A stretch of DNA of 42,145 nucleotides from an uncultured Caryophanales bacterium. GTDB lineage: Bacteria > Bacillota_I > Bacilli_A > RFN20 > CAG-449. The DNA is taken from NCBI GenBank assembly GCA_945929875.1, contig CAMEOO010000007.1, forward strand, positions 1-42,145, written 5' to 3'. The notes beneath the pieces are model-generated. The model was not told the origin of the DNA, ran no database searches, and saw nothing but the letters and a program-made list of their open reading frames with translations. How positions within the stretch are numbered: the first letter of the stretch is position 1; the number at the start of each line of letters is the position of its first letter. Of the stretch, positions 28,487 through 37,278 are shown piece after piece. Both the position numbers and the translations under genes were made by a program.

Positions 28487-31400
28487 TTATTCTCCTTTCT
28501 TAGAAGAAATAGAAGGGTCTATATTTTCTTCTTTTTTATCTTCTACAATTTCTTCAGATACGTTTTCTTTACCTTCTTCATCGTTAATTGAATTTACTTC
28601 AAGTTCACTATTTTCTAAAGGAAGATCGTCTTCTTTGTTACTTTCACTAGAAGGATTGTCATCGATATTAGATAAATCATTATTTTCTTCTAAAGGTAAA
28701 GCATTTTCTTCAATAACAAATGGAGTGGAAACACTAACTTTAGCGATATACTTTTGCGTTCTATTAAAGTTAGATTCACCAATTATTTTATCAAATAGAG
28801 ATAGAATAAATTTATCTCCTTCTTCCTTTTTATAAGTTACAGTCTTCTTAATCAAAGGCACTACTTTAGCTAAAAGAACATTGTCTAAAGTATCTAAATC
28901 GTCACTAGAAAGGTAAGTGTATAAAGATGAATAGGTTTCAATTTGAAGAATGGATTTATTCGATAACTTAAATTCTTCCTTCATTGAGATATTATCTTCA
29001 AGTTCATCTATCTTCTTATATGAATCTTCGCTTAAGTAATACCTCTTTTTTAATTGATATACGATTTCTTCTAGCGAAGACAAAGAAATTGGATTTCTAG
29101 AGATATCTTCTTCACTAGGAGCAATTCTATTAATTTCAAGAGGCATAAACACGCTGACGTTTAATAGAGCTCTACTTGCTTGGTCAATAAATTCTTCCTC
29201 ACTAGGAACTAGAATAGTCAATAAATTATTAGGAATAAAGAGAGTTTCTCCTTCGTTAGATTTAAAAGCAATTTTCTTTTCTGGGCGATTAATTTTAGTA
29301 ATAAATCTCTTCATGTAAGAATTGACGTTTTTAGATCTGACATTTGTAATTAGAGAAATAACTAATTTATCCTTATTGCTATTTGCTTCATTTAAAGCTT
29401 CTTTTAAAGAAGGATTATCGCTTAGTAGTTCTTGTTCGCTTTGGTAATTATTCTTTGCTTTAGAAAGATAAACGTTTCCAGTAAAATATAAACTAATTTG
29501 TTCTAATAATTCTTTTAAATCATCAAGATTATAGCTATTTGCAATAATAATTCTACTAGAAAGCACGCTAGAGATTAATCTTCTTAAGGAATTAATCTCA
29601 ACAACAAAGCCTTTCATTTTTAAATATTCTTGTAGTGAAGAGAAAAGGTTTTCTAAAGAATCAAACTTGACAAAATCATTCTTAATTTGAATAATATTTG
29701 TTTCTTCTTCATCTAGATCATCAAATTCAAAATAATCTTCTTCTAATTCATCATTATCATTTTTACTAGCTAGCGAAGTGTTTTCTAATGTAGATTCCTC
29801 TTTAATAGTAGGAACAGCATTTTCTTCAGCTATTAGATCTTCTTTATTTTCTTCAGGAGAAATTTCTTCTTTTACTACATTATCGTTTTCACTTTCAAAA
29901 GTTAGATTAACATCAGTTTCTTCTTTAGGGCTTTCAAAAGTAAGTTCTTCTTCACTAGGAACTTCTTCTTCCTCTTCTTCGATAAATTCAACTTTATCAA
30001 ATTCGACAAATTTATCTATAGAATCAACCATTAAGGATAAATTCCCTTTTACTATTCTTGCTTTATTTTTTAAATCTTTTTTCTTGCATAAGACTAAATA
30101 AATAACATCGCTAGTAATTATTACAACCAACAATGAAATAATTATTATCAAGCTGACAATAAAATTAGATTCACTTAAATTATTCATTGAATAAATTATT
30201 AAAAATATTCCAGCAAGGAAAACATAAACTAATAAGAAAATGTTTAATGCTAATTTCTTTTTGTAGCTCATTCCTCTTTCTTCAAGATTATTATTTTCCA
30301 TTTTATCTGTGTCAACAGAATCATCTTGATACAAATAATTAAAGTCGTCATTATTTTCATAATATTCTTTCAAAGAGATGGTTCCCTCTAATTTAATATG
30401 ATCGATATCTTCACCGATTAAGATTTCATATTGCCCTTTTTCAATTCCCAAGCACTTTTTCTTTTTATCAAAATAAGTGAAGGTGAAGTCGTCAAAAGGA
30501 ATGGTAACCTTTTTAGATTCTCCTGGAAGTAAATTAACTTTCGTATATCCTTTTAATATCTTATTTGCGAATAGATGATGACTATTAGCTTTTCTAATAT
30601 ATAATTGGACTACTTGGCTACCTTCTAGATAGGAAGAATTTACCATAGTAAAACTTACTCCTAAACGATTAACACTTAAAGAATGGTATTCAAAAGTAGA
30701 ATAGCTTAATCCATAGCCAAATGGATAAAGATAAACTCCATCTTCTAAATAATTTGGAGTTAAATGGAAGTATTGGCTATCTAAAAAAGCTTTTGGATAA
30801 GCTTTTGTAAGTTTCCCTGAAGGATTTACTAATCCCATAAGAACACTTGCTAAGGAAGAATAAATATCTACTTTTGTATTTGCCGTATAAAGAATTGCGT
30901 CAAATAATTCTTCATTTAATTCGACATATTCATCACAAATAATAATTCCGATAACCTTTTTTCCTAATTCTTTGATTTTTCTAACAAATTCAATTTGAGC
31001 TTGAGAAATTTCTTGCTTATTTTGTAAGGCAAAGTTGAAAACAAAAGCATTGCTCTTATTCTCATATTCTAGAATTCTTTCTTCCGACAATGGATTTATG
31101 TCCACTTGATCATCAAAAGCATTAAAAGCTCCAACGACATTTAAACGCTGTTTCTTACTAATTTCAAAAAACAAATTGGTTTGTCTATCTGAAGAAAAAC
31201 CGTTACCGATCAAAACTACTTGATCTTTTGAAGTTAAAGGTAAACACGAGTAATCATTTTTTAAAAGAACAATTGATTCATCACATACTTTTTTAACTAA
31301 TTGTTTATGCTTATCTAAATCAAAATTAGAGTCATCTTTATGCTTGTATTGTTCCATGTTTAATGGAAGAACTGTGTGTTCTTGACTTATTACATTACTT

Positions 31401-32203
31401 TGATATTTCAAAAAGCTAATAAAGATATCAATCGTTCTATCAATAATTTCTTCACTAAGGATTTCTCCATCCTTTTCTTTTTTAATAAAACTCGAATTAG
31501 GAGTTAAGTCAACATTTAATTCTTTTCTTAAGTTATCATAATCCACGACAGAATTATATAAAGCTTTTACCATATCTTGTTCATCGAAGGTAAAGTTAAA
31601 ACAAGGAGCTATATTTAATCCTTTAATAAACTCTTCTTTCTTGTCAGTAACAAATAAAAAAATTCCTTCAAATTTATATCTTTCTTTAATGAATTTGATT
31701 TCTTCAAAGGAATTGACGATGATAAACTTTACATCTTTACTTAAAGTTCTTGAAAGCATCCCAAGAGTAATAGCGATTTCATCTTCATTTAAATTATCTT
31801 TTAATCTTGCATCAAGAGAGAAAATTCCTTCGTTTATTTTTAATCCATTCTCTGCATTTAAGATTAAATTAGTTGTTAAAAAAGGATCTTCAGTAATTTT
31901 TGATGCATTGATATCTAAACTTAATTTGAGCCCATTAAATTTATTGAAGTAAGAATTTTCAAATGATTTTGCTTTAAATATTTCTTCCATTAAAGAATCG
32001 TTCCAAGTAAAACATAATCCGATATTAGAAGGAAAAGAAGTGAGTTCTTCATTTTGCTTTTTAATTTCAAATTCTTCAGTAAAACTTAATTTTGGAAGAT
32101 TGAGACTACCTAAATTTTTAGTTTGAAAAAAAGAAGAATTAACTAAAAATTGTATCTTCTCTTGCAAAGAAAACCTAACTATTATTTTTTTATTATTGAG
32201 CAT
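28487..32203 (-). CDS. Degenerate GH3-like + FnIII-like domain, TM hairpin, and C-terminal degenerate McrB-like AAA domain
   Basis: 1238 aa. GH3-like hallmarks: DESIVLLKNDYSCLPL and VYLYPFGYGLSYSTF, followed by an FnIII-like segment (VVQLYIRKANSHHL...GESKKVTIPFDDFTFTYFD). Two TMs (LNIFLLVYVFLAGIFLIIY, IVSLIIIISLLVVIITSDVIYLVL). The C-terminal region lines up by eye with the McrB-like proteins encoded just downstream. Confidence 0.85.
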   Translation of the reverse strand: MLNNKKIIVRFSLQEKIQFLVNSSFFQTKNLGSLNLPKLSFTEEFEIKKQNEELTSFPSNIGLCFTWNDSLMEEIFKAKSFENSYFNKFNGLKLSLDINASKITEDPFLTTNLILNAENGLKINEGIFSLDARLKDNLNEDEIAITLGMLSRTLSKDVKFIIVNSFEEIKFIKERYKFEGIFLFVTDKKEEFIKGLNIAPCFNFTFDEQDMVKALYNSVVDYDNLRKELNVDLTPNSSFIKKEKDGEILSEEIIDRTIDIFISFLKYQSNVISQEHTVLPLNMEQYKHKDDSNFDLDKHKQLVKKVCDESIVLLKNDYSCLPLTSKDQVVLIGNGFSSDRQTNLFFEISKKQRLNVVGAFNAFDDQVDINPLSEERILEYENKSNAFVFNFALQNKQEISQAQIEFVRKIKELGKKVIGIIICDEYVELNEELFDAILYTANTKVDIYSSLASVLMGLVNPSGKLTKAYPKAFLDSQYFHLTPNYLEDGVYLYPFGYGLSYSTFEYHSLSVNRLGVSFTMVNSSYLEGSQVVQLYIRKANSHHLFANKILKGYTKVNLLPGESKKVTIPFDDFTFTYFDKKKKCLGIEKGQYEILIGEDIDHIKLEGTISLKEYYENNDDFNYLYQDDSVDTDKMENNNLEERGMSYKKKLALNIFLLVYVFLAGIFLIIYSMNNLSESNFIVSLIIIISLLVVIITSDVIYLVLCKKKDLKNKARIVKGNLSLMVDSIDKFVEFDKVEFIEEEEEEVPSEEELTFESPKEETDVNLTFESENDNVVKEEISPEENKEDLIAEENAVPTIKEESTLENTSLASKNDNDELEEDYFEFDDLDEEETNIIQIKNDFVKFDSLENLFSSLQEYLKMKGFVVEINSLRRLISSVLSSRIIIANSYNLDDLKELLEQISLYFTGNVYLSKAKNNYQSEQELLSDNPSLKEALNEANSNKDKLVISLITNVRSKNVNSYMKRFITKINRPEKKIAFKSNEGETLFIPNNLLTILVPSEEEFIDQASRALLNVSVFMPLEINRIAPSEEDISRNPISLSSLEEIVYQLKKRYYLSEDSYKKIDELEDNISMKEEFKLSNKSILQIETYSSLYTYLSSDDLDTLDNVLLAKVVPLIKKTVTYKKEEGDKFILSLFDKIIGESNFNRTQKYIAKVSVSTPFVIEENALPLEENNDLSNIDDNPSSESNKEDDLPLENSELEVNSINDEEGKENVSEEIVEDKKEENIDPSISSKKGE

Positions 32204-32275
32204 GAATTACTCCTTCCAACATATTCGAGATTGATAAAAATTGATACTTCAAAAAAATATGTTTATTACATAAAC

Positions 32276-32304
32276 AATATAATCTATACTGTCGAATATG
32301 TCAA
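32276..32304 (-). promoter_or_regulatory. Sigma-A-like promoter for the 10-gene operon
   Basis: Minus strand reads TTGACA (32304-32299), 17-nt spacer, TATATT (32281-32276). The downstream gene has a GGAAGGAG Shine-Dalgarno just before its ATG at 32203. Confidence 0.7.
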
Positions 32305-32363
32305 AGAAAAACAACAAAAAAAAGTATTATATAAATATCCTAATTGATAAATTAAATTATCAG

Positions 32364-33464
32364 CTATTTTTTTAATTTCGATAAATCAACCTTATTCATA
32401 AATCCTTCTTGAAAAGAAGTTAAAAGAAGATTTTCATCTTTTTGTTTTTTTTCTAGATTTTTTATATATTTTTCACAAAGAGAAACGATGCTATATTTAT
32501 TTTCAAATAGGTAATAACTTAATGATCCTGGTATTAAGTTTGCTTCGTTTAAGTACACTTTTTCTTTTTCTACATCATAGATATAATCAAAGCGAACTAG
32601 GCCGCAAAGATTGAGGGATTTGAAAATTCTTTTAGAAGTTTCGATAATTTTTTTCTTTATTTTTTCTTCTAAAGGTGGATTTATTATTCTTTTTTGATTA
32701 TTTGAAGAGTAATCGTATTTATCATAAAATGATAAGACTAAATTGTTATTATTTACTTCTTCTAGATTTGATACTTCTATTTCATCTTCAAAGCCAAGTA
32801 TCGATACATTTATTTCTCTTTTATTCTCAATAAACGGCTCAACAAGGACCTTTGTATCGTATAGAAAAGCTTCAAATAAAGCTTCAGGCAGTTCATTTTT
32901 ATCATTTACTTTACTGATTCCAATTGAAGAGCCTAAACAACTTGGCTTGACGATTAGAGGATAGTTAAATTCTTTATTTATTTTTGAAATTACTTTTTCA
33001 TCATTTATTTGATATTTATATAGATATTCAAAATTTAAAGTAGGGACATTTAGACCTTTTAATAATAATTTAAACTTAATCTTATCTTGAATTAAACTTG
33101 AATTATAGATATCTTCGCTTAAACAAGGAATTTCCATTTGATTAAAATAGCAAGATAAAGAGCCATCTTCCATATTTTTACCATGCCCTAATATTAGAAC
33201 TTCTTCAAAGTTATATTTTTTTAGTCTTGTTTTAAAATAGAAATGATTGTTTTTATTTATAAATTTTCCTTTTGCAATTTTCTTATCTCTAATAAAAGAC
33301 GATGTTAATTCTTTAACTAAGAAAAATTGATGATTTTCATCTAGATAAATTAATAGGTATGGAATATTTTTCTTTTTTAACTCTTCACATATTTTTAAAC
33401 TAGTTAAACATGATATCTCTTTTTCAAGAGAAGGACCTCCACAGACAAAAGCGATTTTTTTCAT
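32364..33464 (-). CDS. ddl: D-alanine--D-alanine ligase (ATP-grasp)
   Basis: 366 aa. FVCGGPSLEKEISCLTSLKI N-term; ATP-grasp segment YPLIVKPSCLGSSIGISKV; C-terminal VRFDYIYDVEKEKVYLNEANLIPGSLSYYLF. Confidence 0.85.
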   Translation of the reverse strand: MKKIAFVCGGPSLEKEISCLTSLKICEELKKKNIPYLLIYLDENHQFFLVKELTSSFIRDKKIAKGKFINKNNHFYFKTRLKKYNFEEVLILGHGKNMEDGSLSCYFNQMEIPCLSEDIYNSSLIQDKIKFKLLLKGLNVPTLNFEYLYKYQINDEKVISKINKEFNYPLIVKPSCLGSSIGISKVNDKNELPEALFEAFLYDTKVLVEPFIENKREINVSILGFEDEIEVSNLEEVNNNNLVLSFYDKYDYSSNNQKRIINPPLEEKIKKKIIETSKRIFKSLNLCGLVRFDYIYDVEKEKVYLNEANLIPGSLSYYLFENKYSIVSLCEKYIKNLEKKQKDENLLLTSFQEGFMNKVDLSKLKK

Positions 33465-33468
33465 TTTC

Positions 33469-34911
33469 TCACCTCAAAAAAATATTGTCCCCTTTACTTA
33501 AAATCAATAAGTTATCAGGGTTAATATCTCTAATTAACTTATATGCTTCCTTTAATGATTTTGTTATTATTAATTCTTTAAAATTATGATTTTTTATTAA
33601 AGGATGATTCTTTCTTCCAATAAAAATTACATGATAGCCATTAAATAAATCTCTTAATTTTTCATTTTCATTTATAAAGTTTTTTCCTTGCTCGATAATT
33701 CCCGAAGTAATGATGTATTTAGTTCCTTTTAAAGAAGACAATAAAAATAAAGACTCTTTTATTCCTTTTAAATTTGCATTATAAGAATTGTCAATTAAAT
33801 ATCCTCTAGGTAACTTAGAAACAAAATTTCTTCTTGGAAAATCCAAAAAGCATCTAGAAGAATAATAGATATCTTTAACTAGGATATTTACATATTTTGA
33901 AAATTTTAAAATTCCATCAAAATAAGATAAAAAGAATCGTTGATGAACGTTAAAAAGGTACGATTTATTCTTATAAATAAGTGATATTCCATTTATATCG
34001 TATTTTTCAAAGAAAAGATTATCTTTAGAAAAATAAATCGCATTTTTTATATTTAAGGAAGATAAATAAATATCATCATGATTTAAGAATAGCTTACCCT
34101 CTTTCTTAAGTAAATCTTTGATAGACAATTTCTCTTTTATTACATTATCGATATTTTTAAATGTCGCTAGATGCATATTCCCTATCGAAGTGATAAAAGC
34201 ATGATCTAAAGAAAACAGTTCTTTAAATCTTTTCATCTGATTAAGTTGATCTACCCCAAGTTCGAGGACTAAGAAATCGCAATCATTTAAGGAGGAATTA
34301 ATAAACTTAGTTATTCCCATCAAGGTGTTAGTGTTATTAATTGGAGTTTCAACTTTGTATTTAGTTTTTAAGATATTAACTAAGTAATTACGGAAACTCG
34401 TTTTTCCAAAGCTTCCGGTAATTCCAATAATTTTAATGTTATTGAATTCATTAAGTTTGTTTCTAGCTTTCTTAATATAATATTTTTTAATTCTATTTTC
34501 TAAAGGTAAAAGTAAATAGAAAGTGCATATGATGATTAGTACTAAAAAAATTATTTTAAATGCGAAAATATAAGGAAAAAACCAAATTAAAGGAAAAAAG
34601 AATAACGATAAAACTTCTTGAAAAATTACTCTTCTACTAAATTTAAAATGAGTGTATCTAAATAGAAATATTAATAAGAGCAAAGAGAAAACATGATATA
34701 AGTAAAATAACAAACTTTCTCCTAGAAATATACTTAATAAGTCTAGAATAACAAATAGAATTATTCCTACTTTATAATGAGAAAAGACTACTTTAATAAA
34801 TCGCTTAGTACCATAGTATTGTTTTACTAATAATACCTCAAGTTCATGTAAAAAAACTCCTAATTCAATAAGCGCTATTATCTTAAATACTACTAGAAAA
34901 ATATCTTTCAT
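33469..34911 (-). CDS. MurF-like Mur ligase with N-terminal membrane region
   Basis: 480 aa. Several N-terminal TMs, then GITGSFGKTSFRNYL (P-loop), NNTNTLMGITKFI, LVLELGVDQLNQMKR, DNSYNANLKGIKESL. Confidence 0.8.
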   Translation of the reverse strand: MKDIFLVVFKIIALIELGVFLHELEVLLVKQYYGTKRFIKVVFSHYKVGIILFVILDLLSIFLGESLLFYLYHVFSLLLLIFLFRYTHFKFSRRVIFQEVLSLFFFPLIWFFPYIFAFKIIFLVLIIICTFYLLLPLENRIKKYYIKKARNKLNEFNNIKIIGITGSFGKTSFRNYLVNILKTKYKVETPINNTNTLMGITKFINSSLNDCDFLVLELGVDQLNQMKRFKELFSLDHAFITSIGNMHLATFKNIDNVIKEKLSIKDLLKKEGKLFLNHDDIYLSSLNIKNAIYFSKDNLFFEKYDINGISLIYKNKSYLFNVHQRFFLSYFDGILKFSKYVNILVKDIYYSSRCFLDFPRRNFVSKLPRGYLIDNSYNANLKGIKESLFLLSSLKGTKYIITSGIIEQGKNFINENEKLRDLFNGYHVIFIGRKNHPLIKNHNFKELIITKSLKEAYKLIRDINPDNLLILSKGDNIFLR

Positions 34912-35578
34912 ATAGTAATCTGATCTCCTTAATATGTTCTAAATAAGAAAAGTGATCTCCATTAAAAAAGATAATTTTTGCTTCGCTTAGATATTTTTTT
35001 ATTTTTTTAATCTGATACTTTTTTACCATTTTGTCTTTTTTAAATCCAACAACTAAAGTTTTAGGGTGATTCTTATATTGATACTTAATATATTTATCAT
35101 AGCAATTTAAAAAGGTTTTTTTTAAATTCCCTGTTAATCTTTGATAATCCTTACTTCCTTTTAAAAATTTGGGGATTTTTCTATTTCGTTTTTTTAAAAG
35201 CTTATAGAGTTTAATTTTTAAATAAACAATTAGATTAAATCGAGGCTTAATTAATGAAGGCGCTAGAAGAATTAAGCCATCAGCATGATATTTCTTCATG
35301 TAAAAATATCCTAGTTTTCCTCCAAAAGAATGCCCGATTATTACTAATTTTTGATCTTTTCTTTTTAGTTTATTGACTACATTATTTATCTCTAATAAAA
35401 AGTCAGTAATCTTATAAGGCTTTTCATTTTTTTTAAATAAATTGAAATTAATAATATTAAAGCAATTAGAGAAAGGTTTAATAAACCCTTCCATATATAA
35501 AGAAGAAGTATTCCACCCATGAATTAGAACTAAAGTAGGAAAGTTATCATTATTAAAATAGTATTTATATTCTATCAT
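34883..35578 (-). CDS. Alpha/beta hydrolase
   Basis: 231 aa. TLVLIHGWNTSS, nucleophile elbow GHSFGG, late His in NGDHFSYLEH. Confidence 0.8.
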   Translation of the reverse strand: MIEYKYYFNNDNFPTLVLIHGWNTSSLYMEGFIKPFSNCFNIINFNLFKKNEKPYKITDFLLEINNVVNKLKRKDQKLVIIGHSFGGKLGYFYMKKYHADGLILLAPSLIKPRFNLIVYLKIKLYKLLKKRNRKIPKFLKGSKDYQRLTGNLKKTFLNCYDKYIKYQYKNHPKTLVVGFKKDKMVKKYQIKKIKKYLSEAKIIFFNGDHFSYLEHIKEIRLLYERYFSSSI

Positions 35579-37278
35579 TCAACAGTCACCGACTTAGCTA
35601 GATTTCTTGGCTTATCAATATTTACTTTTAGAATTCTTCCAACATATAAACTTAGTAAATCGCCAAATAAGACGATAAGTAGATAGTTTAAAGAATAATC
35701 AAAAGGAGAAGTTATCTCAAATATTTTCCCTCCTCGAGAGGTGATTTCACTTTTTGAAGTTTCGATTACTTCTTTTAGTTCTTTTTGACTAGATACGATA
35801 ATTGAAGGAAAATTCTTACCCACTAAACTTAAAGGGCCATGTTTTAATTCTCCTAAATATACGGCTTCACTATGAATATAAGTCACTTCTTTTAATTTTA
35901 AGGAGCATTCTAAAGCTAAAGAATAATCTATTCCTTTTCCAAGAAAATATAGTGAAGAGTATTTACTTATTTCTTTAGCTAACTCTAAGGCTTCTTCTTT
36001 TCTTTCTAAAGTGGATTCTAAGTATTTTGGAAGTGATTTTAAATCATCTACTTTTTTATTATTTATCTTTCGAGCAATTAATTCTAGGATTACTACTTCT
36101 CCAAAATAAGCTTTAGTAGACGCTACTGAGATTTCTTTTTTCACCATGATATCAAGGTTTATATCGACTTTTCGAGCAATTCGAGATTCTTTATTATTGG
36201 TTAGGCCAATCGTAAAGTGATCTTTAATTAATTCGTAAGATTTGATCACATCTAAGGTTTCTCCAGATTGAGAAATAAGAATAAATACGTCATCTTTATC
36301 AAAAGTTAGTTTTTCATAGATAAATTCGCTTGCGAGAACTACTTTAATATTCTTATTTGGTAAAAGTCTCTTAAAAATTAATCCAGCGTGATAACTAGTC
36401 CCACATCCAATGACAAAAATAGTTTTTGCTTTAATGATTTTATCGATCAATTTATTAGGCAACAGAATTTTATCTTTTTTTATATAATGAGCAATTAAAT
36501 CAGCAATCACTCTAGGACATTCAAATATTTCTTTTTCTAAAAAGCAATTGATCGAAGAAAAATTTTCATAGTCGACCTTTATTTTTTTATACTTTACTTT
36601 TTCTTTTATTTGATTTAGATAAACTCTTGCTTCTTTTTGACTAACAAAACCATACTCATGATCTTTTAGTTCGTAATAATCAATTACATTTTTATTAAAA
36701 GCGTAAAGGTCGCTACTAATAAGGTAGCCGTTTTTCTCTTTAGAGATCAATAAGCTAGTTTGATTCTTTAAAAAATATAGATTATCATCTACTTTAGAAA
36801 TAATTAGTAAAGAATAACTTCCTTTTAATTTTTTATCTAATAAATATATACTTTTTAAGACGTCTTGTTTTTTTAAGTATAAATATTCTAAATAATTAAC
36901 TATTACTTCCGAATCAGTTTCTCCATTAAAAAAATAGTTTTCTTTTAAAAGCTCTTCTTTTATTTGTAAATAATTATCGATGGTCCCATTGTGAGCTAAA
37001 CAAAATAATTTGTGGTTTGAAATAAACGGATGAGTGTTTTCTTTATTCACTTTTCCATGAGTGGCCCACCTAGTGTGACCAAGAGAAACTTTTGAGTCAA
37101 ATTCTTGACATTCTTTTTTTAAAGTATCGATTGATGAAGGGACTTTAATGATTTTAATCTCTTTATCTTTATAGGCGATTCCACTTGAATCATATCCTCG
37201 ATATTCTAAACGTTTTAATCCTTCAAATAGTAATTTATAATGATTAAAATTACCATTAATACCAATGATTCCACACAT
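35575..37278 (-). CDS. glmS: Glutamine--fructose-6-phosphate aminotransferase (isomerizing)
   Basis: 567 aa. MCGIIGINGN start, RLEYRGYDSSGIAY, LGHTRWATHGKVNKENTHPF, SIS domains, C-terminal DKPRNLAKSVTVE. Confidence 0.97.
   Translation of the reverse strand: MCGIIGINGNFNHYKLLFEGLKRLEYRGYDSSGIAYKDKEIKIIKVPSSIDTLKKECQEFDSKVSLGHTRWATHGKVNKENTHPFISNHKLFCLAHNGTIDNYLQIKEELLKENYFFNGETDSEVIVNYLEYLYLKKQDVLKSIYLLDKKLKGSYSLLIISKVDDNLYFLKNQTSLLISKEKNGYLISSDLYAFNKNVIDYYELKDHEYGFVSQKEARVYLNQIKEKVKYKKIKVDYENFSSINCFLEKEIFECPRVIADLIAHYIKKDKILLPNKLIDKIIKAKTIFVIGCGTSYHAGLIFKRLLPNKNIKVVLASEFIYEKLTFDKDDVFILISQSGETLDVIKSYELIKDHFTIGLTNNKESRIARKVDINLDIMVKKEISVASTKAYFGEVVILELIARKINNKKVDDLKSLPKYLESTLERKEEALELAKEISKYSSLYFLGKGIDYSLALECSLKLKEVTYIHSEAVYLGELKHGPLSLVGKNFPSIIVSSQKELKEVIETSKSEITSRGGKIFEITSPFDYSLNYLLIVLFGDLLSLYVGRILKVNIDKPRNLAKSVTVE

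Noticed and set aside
28635-31952. Antisense ORFs (66, 107, 103 aa) within the 1238-aa gene
   Set aside because: Ser/Leu-rich shadow ORFs opposite acidic/Asn-rich coding sequence.
32346-32363. AT-only inverted repeat TGATAA/TTATCA downstream of ddl as a terminator
   Set aside because: Weak six-bp A/T stem with no immediate clean T-tract on the ddl strand; too easily found by chance in AT-rich DNA.
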